Source: Pseudomonadota bacterium (GTDB lineage: Bacteria > Pseudomonadota > Gammaproteobacteria > Xanthomonadales > Rhodanobacteraceae). From it: DNA of 5,651 bases. The notes beneath the pieces were generated by a model. That model worked only from the letters and a program-made list of their open reading frames with translations, searched no databases and was not told the DNA's origin. The stretch's first letter is position 1. Each line of letters opens with the position of its first letter. Of the stretch, positions 1-5,651 are shown piece after piece. The position numbers and the translations under genes were made by a program. The DNA is taken from NCBI GenBank assembly GCA_025351555.1, contig JANXVS010000565.1, forward strand, positions 1-5,651, given 5' to 3'.

Positions 1-193
1 TCCGGGTTATCACGTAGCGGGTTCGATCGATCGTTTCAGCTGCTGGCATGACCAGTTGCGTTATGTCGCGATGCTCCGCATATACACGCCAATACTCCCT
101 TGATATTCGGCATCCAAGGCACACACATCGCCTAGGTTCTATAGATTCGCAAGATTATTTCTCCGCTTAAACAATCTATTAGCGCAAGCCTGG

Positions 194-246
194 GTGTAGC
201 CCGCAAAATCCACCTGATTCCTCTGCTGACAAGCTTTGGGCTACAC
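194..246. repeat. 9-bp inverted repeat with 35-nt loop
   Basis: The arms GTGTAGCCC (194-202) and GGGCTACAC (238-246) are perfect reverse complements separated by 35 nt. The stem can extend inward as AAA/TTT (205-207 with 235-237) if two bases, GC, bulge out, and outward weakly through C-G and wobble pairs. Neither side carries a T-tract, so it is not an intrinsic terminator in either direction. It could be a protein-binding dyad, a cruciform or RNA hairpin in the mutS leader, or a member of a dispersed intergenic palindromic repeat family. The sequence alone does not separate these possibilities. Confidence 0.5.
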
Positions 247-297
247 ATGGGTTACAAAGTAGTCCACGCAATTAGGACGAGCGGGCCCGAACAAACT

Positions 298-303
298 TAA
301 AAT
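298..303 (+). promoter_or_regulatory. Possible mutS -10 element (TAAAAT)
   Basis: TAAAAT matches the sigma-70 consensus TATAAT at five of six positions and lies 60 nt upstream of the mutS TTG, in AT-rich DNA. No good -35 hexamer is found at 16-18 bp spacing; the nearest, TTAGGA at 272-277, is weak and 20 bp away. A CTGACA at 226-231 matches TTGACA well but has no partner -10 at a usable distance. This is a weak prediction. Confidence 0.2.
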
Positions 304-307
304 CAAT

Positions 308-370
308 ATGTTACGTATCGCGGCCCTACAGAACCGTAAAGCACTCAAAAAGCGACAAATAAATTGCTAA
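308..370 (+). other. 20-codon ORF overlapping the mutS start (possible leader peptide)
   Basis: An ATG at 308 opens a 20-codon frame, [20 protein letters not shown], ending with TAA at 368-370. Its end overlaps the first seven bases of mutS, in a different frame. The peptide is strongly basic (three Arg, three Lys). No Shine-Dalgarno sequence precedes the ATG. The geometry would permit translational coupling to the TTG start of mutS, but short ORFs of this size are common by chance in AT-rich leaders. Translation is unproven. Confidence 0.2.
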
Positions 371-2946
371 AACAAACAGTTACAGATTGCCGCGAGCATA
401 CACCCCTCATGCGCCAATACTTCGCCGCCAAGGCGGATTATCCGGACACGCTGGTGCTTTTCCGCATGGGCGATTTCTACGAACTGTTCTACGACGACGC
501 ACGCAAGGCCGCGCGGCTGCTCGATATCACTCTGACTCAGCGCGGTGCATCGGCCGGCGCGCCGATTCCGATGGCCGGCGTGCCGTATCACGCGGTCGAG
601 GGTTATCTGGCGAAGTTGATCAAGCTCGGCGAATCGGTGGCAATCTGCGAACAGATTGGCGATCCAGCGCTGGCCAAGGGCCTGGTCGAGCGCAAGGTCG
701 TGCGGGTGATCACGCCGGGCACGGTCACCGATGAAGCCCTGCTTGAGGAACGTCGCGACAATCTGCTGCTCGCCATCGCTGCCGGCAAGCAGAGTTACGG
801 GCTCGCCTGGGTCGATCTGACCAGCGGACGCTTCTTGCTCAGCGAAGCCGCGAACGCTGAAGCACTAGCCTCTGAGCTGGCGCGGCTGGCGCCGGCGGAA
901 ACGCTGGTCGGCGAGGATATCGCGTGGCCGAACCTTGTCACCGAACTGGCGGGTCTGCGCAAACGCGCGCCATGGCACTTCGATGCGGAAACTGCACAAA
1001 GGCAACTTTGCCGCTTTTTCCACACGCGCGACTTGTCCGGCTTCGGCTGCGAGGCCATGCCACTGGCGATCGCCGCCGCAGGCTGCCTGCTCGGATACAT
1101 TGAGGAGACGCAGAAAGCAGCGCTACCGCATCTGAGCGGCCTCGCCGTCGAAAACGCGAACGAGACGATTGCACTCGACGCCGCGACGCGGCGCAACCTC
1201 GAACTCGACACCCATCCGAGCGGGCGCAACGAACACACCCTGCTCGGCGTGCTCGACCACACGATCACGCCGATGGGCGCACGCGCATTGCGTCGCTGGT
1301 TGCATCGTCCGTTGCGCGATCACTCGGTGCTGCGCAACCGCTATCAGGCCATCGACAGTCTGATCGAACAGCGTCGCTTCGAGCCACTGCGCGAAATCCT
1401 GCGCGGCATCGGCGATCTTGAACGCATTCTTGCGCGCGTGGCGTTGCGCTCGGCGCGGCCGCGTGATCTGTCGACGTTGCGCGATGGTCTGCTTGCCGCA
1501 CCAGCATTGCGTGCAATGCTGGATGCTTGCGACAGCCCACTGCTGGACGCCTTGCTCAACAACCTCGGCGAGCACGCCGATACTGCACACCATCTCGCCG
1601 CGGCGATACTCGAACAACCGCCTGCCCTGCTGCGCGATGGCGGCGTGATCCGTGCCGGTTTCGATGCCGAACTCGACGAGTTGCGCACGCTGTCGACGAC
1701 GGCCGATCAATTCCTGATCGATCTGGAAGATCGCGAAAAGGCCACGACCGGCATCCCGACACTGAAGGTCGGCTACAACAGCGTACACGGCTATTACATC
1801 GAGATCAGCAAGGGCCAATCCGACAAGGCACCGACACATTATACAAGGCGGCAAACGCTAAAAGGTGCAGAAAGATACATTACCGAAGAACTCAAGGCAT
1901 TCGAGGACAAGGTGTTGTCAGCGCGCGAGCGCGCGCTGATGCGCGAGCGTGCACTGTACGAGGCGCTGCTGGATTTTCTCGGCGCACAGCTCGAACCGCT
2001 GAAACGCGCAGCCGCGGCGGTGGCCGAACTCGATGTGCTCGCGAACTTGGCCGAGCGCGCCGATGCGCTGAACTGGAAGGCGCCTGGGCTGACCGACGCA
2101 ACCGGCATCCATATCATCCGCGGCCGCCATCCGGTCGTCGAGCAGGTGCGCAGTGAACCGTTCGAGCCGAATGACCTGGTATTCGACGATGCACGTCGCA
2201 TGCTGATCATCACCGGCCCGAACATGGGCGGCAAATCGACTTATATGCGCCAGACCGCACTGATCGTATTGCTCGCGCATATCGGCAGCTTTGTGCCGGC
2301 CGACCGCGCAGTCATCGGCCCGATCGACCGCATCTTCACGCGTATCGGCGCCGGCGATGACCTGTCGCGCGGTCAATCGACGTTCATGGTCGAGATGAGC
2401 GAGACCGCGAACATTCTCCACAATGCGACATCGTCCAGTCTGGTGCTGATGGACGAAGTCGGTAGAGGTACCTCGACTTATGATGGCCTCGCACTCGCGC
2501 AAGCCTGTGCCGTGCAATTGGCCACACACAACCGCGCATTTACCCTGTTCGCGACGCACTATTTCGAGTTGACTGAACTGGCCGCACAATACGAAGGCAT
2601 CTTCAATGTGCATCTGGACGCGATTGAATATGGCGACGAGCTCGTGTTCATGCACGCAGTCAAGGAAGGTCCGGCTAATAGAAGTTTTGGATTGCAGGTC
2701 GCGGCGCTGGCCGGTTTGCCGCGAAGCGTGATTGCCCAGGCGCGGACGTATCTGCAAGCACTGGAGCGCAATCATGCGCAAGCGGAGGCTGTTGCTGCAC
2801 CAAACACCAGCACCTCGCCGCAACTCGGCCTGTTCGCGCCGCCGCTACCGTCCGTGGTCGAGGAAACACTGCGCGCGCTCGATCCCGATACGATGAGCCC
2901 AAAACAAGCGCTGGAAATCTTGTACCGTCTCAAACGCGAGTTATAG
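364..2946 (+). CDS. mutS: DNA mismatch repair protein MutS
   Basis: This cytosolic ATPase recognises base mismatches and small insertion/deletion loops and recruits MutL to start methyl-directed or general mismatch repair. The 860 residues compare with 853 in E. coli MutS. The mismatch-recognition motif GDFYE has the wedge Phe38 and Glu40 (E. coli Phe36/Glu38). Connector, lever/core and clamp domains follow to about residue 560. The ATPase domain has Walker [10 protein letters not shown] at 618-626 (Lys624), the signature segment [15 protein letters not shown] at 660-674, Walker B LVLMDE ending at Asp697-Glu698, and ATHYFE with His732; all are offset by four from E. coli, so the protein is intact. 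QLGLF at 820-824 fits a sliding-clamp-binding motif, and the C-terminus [17 protein letters not shown] is the usual helix-turn-helix dimer/tetramer element. The start is TTG: an in-frame TAA lies at 337-339 with no ATG or GTG between, and starting at the next Met (residue 16) would cut off the conserved HTP. No clear Shine-Dalgarno is visible. It stands alone on its strand. Confidence 0.98.
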   Translation: MLKQTVTDCREHTPLMRQYFAAKADYPDTLVLFRMGDFYELFYDDARKAARLLDITLTQRGASAGAPIPMAGVPYHAVEGYLAKLIKLGESVAICEQIGDPALAKGLVERKVVRVITPGTVTDEALLEERRDNLLLAIAAGKQSYGLAWVDLTSGRFLLSEAANAEALASELARLAPAETLVGEDIAWPNLVTELAGLRKRAPWHFDAETAQRQLCRFFHTRDLSGFGCEAMPLAIAAAGCLLGYIEETQKAALPHLSGLAVENANETIALDAATRRNLELDTHPSGRNEHTLLGVLDHTITPMGARALRRWLHRPLRDHSVLRNRYQAIDSLIEQRRFEPLREILRGIGDLERILARVALRSARPRDLSTLRDGLLAAPALRAMLDACDSPLLDALLNNLGEHADTAHHLAAAILEQPPALLRDGGVIRAGFDAELDELRTLSTTADQFLIDLEDREKATTGIPTLKVGYNSVHGYYIEISKGQSDKAPTHYTRRQTLKGAERYITEELKAFEDKVLSARERALMRERALYEALLDFLGAQLEPLKRAAAAVAELDVLANLAERADALNWKAPGLTDATGIHIIRGRHPVVEQVRSEPFEPNDLVFDDARRMLIITGPNMGGKSTYMRQTALIVLLAHIGSFVPADRAVIGPIDRIFTRIGAGDDLSRGQSTFMVEMSETANILHNATSSSLVLMDEVGRGTSTYDGLALAQACAVQLATHNRAFTLFATHYFELTELAAQYEGIFNVHLDAIEYGDELVFMHAVKEGPANRSFGLQVAALAGLPRSVIAQARTYLQALERNHAQAEAVAAPNTSTSPQLGLFAPPLPSVVEETLRALDPDTMSPKQALEILYRLKREL

Positions 2947-2969
2947 CGAGACAGCGTCACGCGGCAAAC

Positions 2970-2984
2970 CGGCGCTTGGCGCTG
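2970..2984. terminator. Small GC hairpin between convergent genes, possible shared terminator
   Basis: CGGCGC (2970-2975) pairs with GCGCTG (2979-2984) across a three-base TTG loop: six pairs, one of them G-U. It sits in the 42-bp gap between the mutS stop (2944-2946) and the stop of the opposing glycosyltransferase gene (2989-2991), where a bidirectional terminator would be expected. No T-tract follows on either strand, so it does not meet the intrinsic terminator pattern. Termination may instead rely on Rho or on transcription collision. Confidence 0.25.
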
Positions 2985-2988
2985 CCAA

Positions 2989-5211
2989 CTAATGCTGCGG
3001 CGTGGCGTTTTCCAGAAATTGGACGAATGTCGCCATTGCCGCATGGTCGTCGAACAACTCGCAACGCCGCTGCGCGATACGTTCGCGCAACAATGCACGC
3101 CGCTCGCCATCACGGCACAGCGCAATAGTGTTGGCGACATATTCGTCCTCGTCGCGCGCGATCAACTCCTCAATGCCCAGCATGCGCAGCATGCCCGAGG
3201 TCTGGCGACCGCGCGCCATCGACCCTTCCCAGGCAAGCACCGGCGTGCCGACGCTGAACGCATCCAGGCTGGTGCCGCCGCCTGAAAACCACGGCGAATC
3301 CAACACAAGCGGTGCGCGCGCGATGCCGGCGAGATAATCGGCATGCCTCTGCACGGGCAGAAACACGAGATGGTTTTCGGGATCCAGACCTTGGGCTTTG
3401 AAGGTCGCCGCGATGCGCTCGCGAAAGCGCCGCATCAACGGCGGATTGCGCGTGAAGAAACCGATGCGTGCGCCGGTTTCCATGGCAATCTTCGCCAGGC
3501 TGGAATCGTACGCGGGAATCAGCTTGATGAAGTTTTGTAAACAAAGCAACAATGGCGCATTTGCCGCATGCGCATCGAACCAGTCGCCAGCGCCAGGCGC
3601 CGGCGGCCGCAGCGGCCGCGTGCCGAGTCCGGGCAAACGGACCAATGTTTCCCGGTAGTGACGCTCGGCATCGACCGGCTCCAGCGCATCACCGCTGAGG
3701 AAGTAGTCGATCTGTGGCGCACCACTGGTGGCCGGGTGACCGTACAGCACGCATTGCGCCGGCGCCAGGCGCAGCGCGGCTAGCGTTTGATGCTGTGGGT
3801 CCATGCCGATTTCGGGATAGACCAGCACATCAAGTTCGGCGTTGCGGATTTCGCGTGCGAGGCTCAAGACGTCGCCGTGTCTGTGCATGAATGCGGCGAC
3901 CTTGCTGGCGATGAATTGCGTGCTTGCGTCGAGCGTTCCGCCGCCGTACCAGACTTTGACCTCGAAGCGTTGCGGGTCCAGGCCCGTAAGCAACGAGGTG
4001 AAATATCGCGATACCGTGTGCTGCATCAGATGACTGCTGACGATGCCGACGCGCACACGCCCGCCATGCGCGCGCGGCAACCAGGCGCACTTTTCCACAA
4101 ATTCCGGTGCGGCAGATGCCATCACGCGCGCGATCAGGTCACCGAAACGGCACTGCAGATCGGTGTTGTCGTGCGGTTGGTAGTGCAGATAAAACGGCGC
4201 AACGCTACTGGCCGCCTGCAACGCCTCGTGGATCGATTGCGGGCGGTCGAGCTTGAGGCCCGCGTGCAAATCGTCGAGTCCGGTGGCGAATTGCGCACGT
4301 GCTGCACTGATCTCGGCGTCATCGCGATAAATGGCTGGCAAGGCAAGTGCGCGCATCCAACGCACGCGCTCCGCGTGACCCTGCGGCACCGGCGTCTTGG
4401 CAAACAGGGTGCGCGCCTCTTCGCTTTCGCCGCCTTCGTTCAGGGCCAATGCCAGTTCCAGCGCGCATGTCGAATCATCAGGATCCAGTATCAGCGCTTT
4501 GCGCAACGAAGCAATGGCGTTTTCCACATCATGCAATAACCGCTGCGCGACACCGAGCGCCTTCCACCACAAGGCCTGTTCCGGCTCCAGCGTCACCGCA
4601 GCCCCGGCGAACCGCACCGCATCGGCCTGGCGGCCAAAGTCGCTCAAGACCAGGGCGAGATTACCGTTGGTCTGCGCGCGATCCGGAGCCAATCGTTGCA
4701 CGGATTCGAGTAGCGAGAGCGCCTCGGCCAAGCGCCCATGACGCCGCAACAAATTACCGAGATTGATCCCGGCGTCGACGTGGTTTGCACGCCACGCCAA
4801 TGCCTGGCGGTATGCGCGCTCGGCTTCCGCCGGCGCACCAGCTGCCTCGAACGCGATACCAAGATTGAACACGGCATCGATGTAGCCTTTGCGCGTGGCC
4901 AAAGCATTGCGGAATGCAGCAATCGCCTCTGCATGGCGCCCGGCCTGACGCAAGGCGACGCCAAGATTGTTGTGCGCCTCGGCAAAATCAGGTCGCACTT
5001 TTATACTTGTGCGCAAATGTTTTGCCGCCAGTGCCGGGTTGCCTGCTTGCAAGGCCGCGACGCCGAGCAGGTGCCAGGCGTCGGCGTTAGCAGGATCGAG
5101 TTTGGCCGCGCGCTGATAGTGGCTCTGCGCCAGGCCCATCTGCCCAGCGCGGTGCAACATCGTGCCCTTTTGCAATTGTTCCAGCGCCAAGCGGGTATCG
5201 TTCGTGTTCAT
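2989..5211 (-). CDS. TPR-repeat, OGT/SPINDLY-like (GT41 family) glycosyltransferase
   Basis: Likely a cytosolic UDP-sugar-dependent protein glycosyltransferase of the O-GlcNAc transferase type; acceptor and donor are unknown. The N-terminal third is a TPR superhelix: a first repeat at about 8-42, then 34-residue repeats starting at 43, 77, 111, 145, 179, 213 and a degenerate one at 247. A linker (about 280-385) leads to two Rossmann-like lobes. The first begins VGIVSS (388-393) with His398 aligning by eye to human OGT His498, and contains GHPATSG (491-497; human GYPGTSG). The second has LQNFIK with Lys563 at the position of OGT Lys842, GGGTSLD (644-650) in place of GHTTGMD, and EELIARDEDEY (681-691). 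Gly645 replaces the OGT histidine; Thr647 and Asp650 are kept. There is no signal peptide or membrane segment. The ATG at 5211 is preferred because it keeps the first TPR helix whole, though Met18 (5160) has a slightly better AAGGG upstream. It converges with mutS and lies 120 bp downstream of hslR. Confidence 0.85.
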   Translation of the reverse strand: MNTNDTRLALEQLQKGTMLHRAGQMGLAQSHYQRAAKLDPANADAWHLLGVAALQAGNPALAAKHLRTSIKVRPDFAEAHNNLGVALRQAGRHAEAIAAFRNALATRKGYIDAVFNLGIAFEAAGAPAEAERAYRQALAWRANHVDAGINLGNLLRRHGRLAEALSLLESVQRLAPDRAQTNGNLALVLSDFGRQADAVRFAGAAVTLEPEQALWWKALGVAQRLLHDVENAIASLRKALILDPDDSTCALELALALNEGGESEEARTLFAKTPVPQGHAERVRWMRALALPAIYRDDAEISAARAQFATGLDDLHAGLKLDRPQSIHEALQAASSVAPFYLHYQPHDNTDLQCRFGDLIARVMASAAPEFVEKCAWLPRAHGGRVRVGIVSSHLMQHTVSRYFTSLLTGLDPQRFEVKVWYGGGTLDASTQFIASKVAAFMHRHGDVLSLAREIRNAELDVLVYPEIGMDPQHQTLAALRLAPAQCVLYGHPATSGAPQIDYFLSGDALEPVDAERHYRETLVRLPGLGTRPLRPPAPGAGDWFDAHAANAPLLLCLQNFIKLIPAYDSSLAKIAMETGARIGFFTRNPPLMRRFRERIAATFKAQGLDPENHLVFLPVQRHADYLAGIARAPLVLDSPWFSGGGTSLDAFSVGTPVLAWEGSMARGRQTSGMLRMLGIEELIARDEDEYVANTIALCRDGERRALLRERIAQRRCELFDDHAAMATFVQFLENATPQH

Positions 5212-5240
5212 CGAAACGGCAGTCGAGTGTCAGGAGTCTT

Positions 5241-5246
5241 ATTCTA
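5241..5246 (-). promoter_or_regulatory. Possible -10 element for the TPR glycosyltransferase gene
   Basis: On the minus strand this reads TAGAAT, five of six matches to TATAAT, and ends 29 nt before the ATG at 5211. The hexamer 17 bp upstream (CAACTG) is a poor -35. The 120-bp gap to hslR makes a separate promoter plausible, but co-transcription from hslR is equally possible. Confidence 0.2.
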
Positions 5247-5276
5247 TCGCTACGGGTCAGCCGCAGTTGGGCAATG

Positions 5277-5306
5277 GCGCCGAAACCACAGCCAGGCACA
5301 CGGCGC
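5277..5306. repeat. 6-bp GC inverted repeat between hslR and the TPR gene
   Basis: GCGCCG (5277-5282) and CGGCGC (5301-5306) are reverse complements separated by 18 nt. The hairpin lies 26 nt past the hslR stop in the direction of transcription, where a terminator might be, but no T-run follows. An operator-like or attenuating role is possible; chance occurrence in GC-rich DNA is also likely. Confidence 0.25.
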
Positions 5307-5310
5307 AATG

Positions 5311-5328
5311 ACATACATGCATGCCTGT
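5311..5328. repeat. Interrupted 18-bp dyad centred on CATGCATG
   Basis: The sequence has the symmetric form ACA-N2-CATG/CATG-N2-TGT, with 14 of 18 positions symmetric around the junction of 5319 and 5320. It lies directly after the hslR stop and about 100 bp upstream of the TPR gene start. Such a dyad could bind a dimeric regulator, although the distance from the candidate promoter is large. No known operator is recognised. Confidence 0.25.
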
Positions 5329-5331
5329 TCA

Positions 5332-5651
5332 CTATCCTCCGTCCGTATCCTTCGCTTGAAAACGGCGAATCAGCCGGCGTGCGCGTTTGTCCGGCCGCGA
5401 TGGCGGTTTCGCCATGTCTGAACCCAGCAGCCGTCGCCGCTCGCGCTGCGCTTCGCGCGCGATTTTACTGCCTTGGGTTTCTTCGTACAGCATCTGCGCG
5501 ACGCAGGCCGGACCGCGCTTTTCGCTCAGGCCACGAATGCCGATCTCGAAGCGCTGCTCGCCGACACCAACATGCAGTCGATCGCCGATATGCAGCAACT
5601 TCGCAGGCTTGCACGGCAGATCATTGACGGTGATCTTGCCGCCTTCGATGG
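5332..5651 (-). CDS. hslR: Hsp15, S4-domain heat-shock RNA-binding protein (5' end beyond window)
   Basis: Hsp15 binds free 50S ribosomal subunits that carry a stalled peptidyl-tRNA and helps recycle them after heat stress. The visible 105 residues run from the second half of the S4 RNA-binding fold to the stop (TAG at 5332-5334). The first complete codons read IEGGKITVNDLPCKPAKLL, which aligns by recall with the E. coli Hsp15 segment around EGGKVHYNGQRSKPSK. The family-typical stretch with RGPA and LYEET follows (E. coli RRPA and LYEET), then a basic tail with RPDKRARRLIRRF matching the E. coli RPDKKERRDLLRF region. E. coli Hsp15 has 133 residues, so about 25-30 N-terminal residues, including the RLDKWLW-type start of the S4 domain, lie past the right edge. 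The frame stays open to the edge, so internal TTG codons such as the one at 5598 should not be taken as the start. It is on the same strand as the TPR gene, 120 bp upstream of it. Confidence 0.9.
   Translation of the reverse strand, partial: IEGGKITVNDLPCKPAKLLHIGDRLHVGVGEQRFEIGIRGLSEKRGPACVAQMLYEETQGSKIAREAQRERRRLLGSDMAKPPSRPDKRARRLIRRFQAKDTDGG

Larger units (their letters stand above)
1..363. other. AT-richer region upstream of mutS, no recognisable gene
   Basis: No gene was recognised here. Base composition drops sharply relative to the coding DNA: 121-180 is about 37% G+C and 301-360 about 42%. Two short frames are open at the left edge. The plus frame from position 2 ends at a TGA at 101-103 (33 codons). 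A minus frame runs from about position 124 (GTG) or 49 (ATG) off the left edge and would begin MPAAETIDRTRYVITR from the ATG. Either could be the end or beginning of a flanking gene, but neither product is recognisable and they are antisense to each other, so at most one is real. The region also holds a 9-bp inverted repeat, two short palindromes (24-33 and 138-145) and the likely mutS promoter. No tRNA was found: the GGTTCGATC string at 20-28 resembles a T-arm but lacks a matching stem. Confidence 0.6.

Noticed and set aside
20..28. GGTTCGATC string resembling a tRNA T-arm
   Set aside because: The flanking bases do not form a T-stem, and no acceptor, D or anticodon arms can be built around it.
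24..33. 10-bp palindrome CGATCGATCG
   Set aside because: It is a simple GATC/CGAT tandem with no flanking symmetry; chance is the simplest explanation.
1123..1854. 243-codon minus-strand ORF inside mutS
   Set aside because: It is a shadow of the MutS core domain with no recognisable motif or ribosome site.
1923..1949. Short direct repeat GCGCGAGCG in mutS
   Set aside because: It encodes the [11 protein letters not shown] coiled segment of the clamp domain, a normal consequence of Arg/Glu/Ala codons and not a mobile or regulatory repeat.
1918..2823. 301-codon minus-strand ORF inside mutS
   Set aside because: It is fully antisense to the intact MutS ATPase domain, no domain is recognisable, and long antisense frames are expected in GC-rich genes.
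3787..4539. 250-codon plus-strand ORF inside the TPR glycosyltransferase gene
   Set aside because: It is antisense to a clearly conserved gene, rich in Cys/Arg/His as expected for a GC-rich shadow frame, with no family resemblance.
5087..5332. 81-codon minus-strand ORF starting GTG right at the hslR stop
   Set aside because: It shares one base with the hslR stop, which suggested coupling, but it runs 125 bp out of frame into the conserved first TPR and its product is arginine-rich and unrecognisable.
4738..5421. 227-codon plus-strand ORF across the TPR gene start, the gap and the hslR end
   Set aside because: It overlaps two supported genes antisense, and its content has no recognisable domain.

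Overview
The window looks like chromosomal housekeeping DNA from a GC-rich gammaproteobacterium, most likely of the Xanthomonadales/Lysobacterales (Xanthomonas, Lysobacter or Rhodanobacter relatives). I base this on how closely the MutS matches, from memory, Xanthomonas-type MutS (for example the [15 protein letters not shown] block and the [15 protein letters not shown] block), plus an OGT-like TPR glycosyltransferase and an Hsp15 gene. No phage, plasmid, transposase, CRISPR, tRNA or rRNA sequence could be supported.

Layout: positions 1-363 are AT-richer (about 37% G+C in 121-180), with no recognisable gene. They hold a 9-bp inverted repeat and a 20-codon ORF that overlaps the mutS start. 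Positions 364-2946 (+) encode a full-length MutS mismatch-repair ATPase starting at TTG. A 42-bp gap with a small GC hairpin separates it from a convergent gene at 2989-5211 (-). That gene encodes a 740-residue protein with about eight TPRs followed by a GT41/OGT-like (SPINDLY-type, COG3914) glycosyltransferase domain. After a 120-bp gap, 5332-5651 (-) is the C-terminal four-fifths of Hsp15 (hslR), an S4-domain RNA-binding protein cut by the right edge of the window.

The genes do not form an obvious pathway. mutS appears to be transcribed alone. The glycosyltransferase and hslR share a strand, but their gap is long enough for a separate promoter, so an operon is possible and not shown. The most noteworthy points are the divergent OGT-like enzyme, which keeps the OGT His and Lys positions but has a glycine where human OGT has a UDP-contacting histidine, and the unusual mutS start (TTG, no clear Shine-Dalgarno, overlapped by a short ORF). 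I found no convincing novel system.
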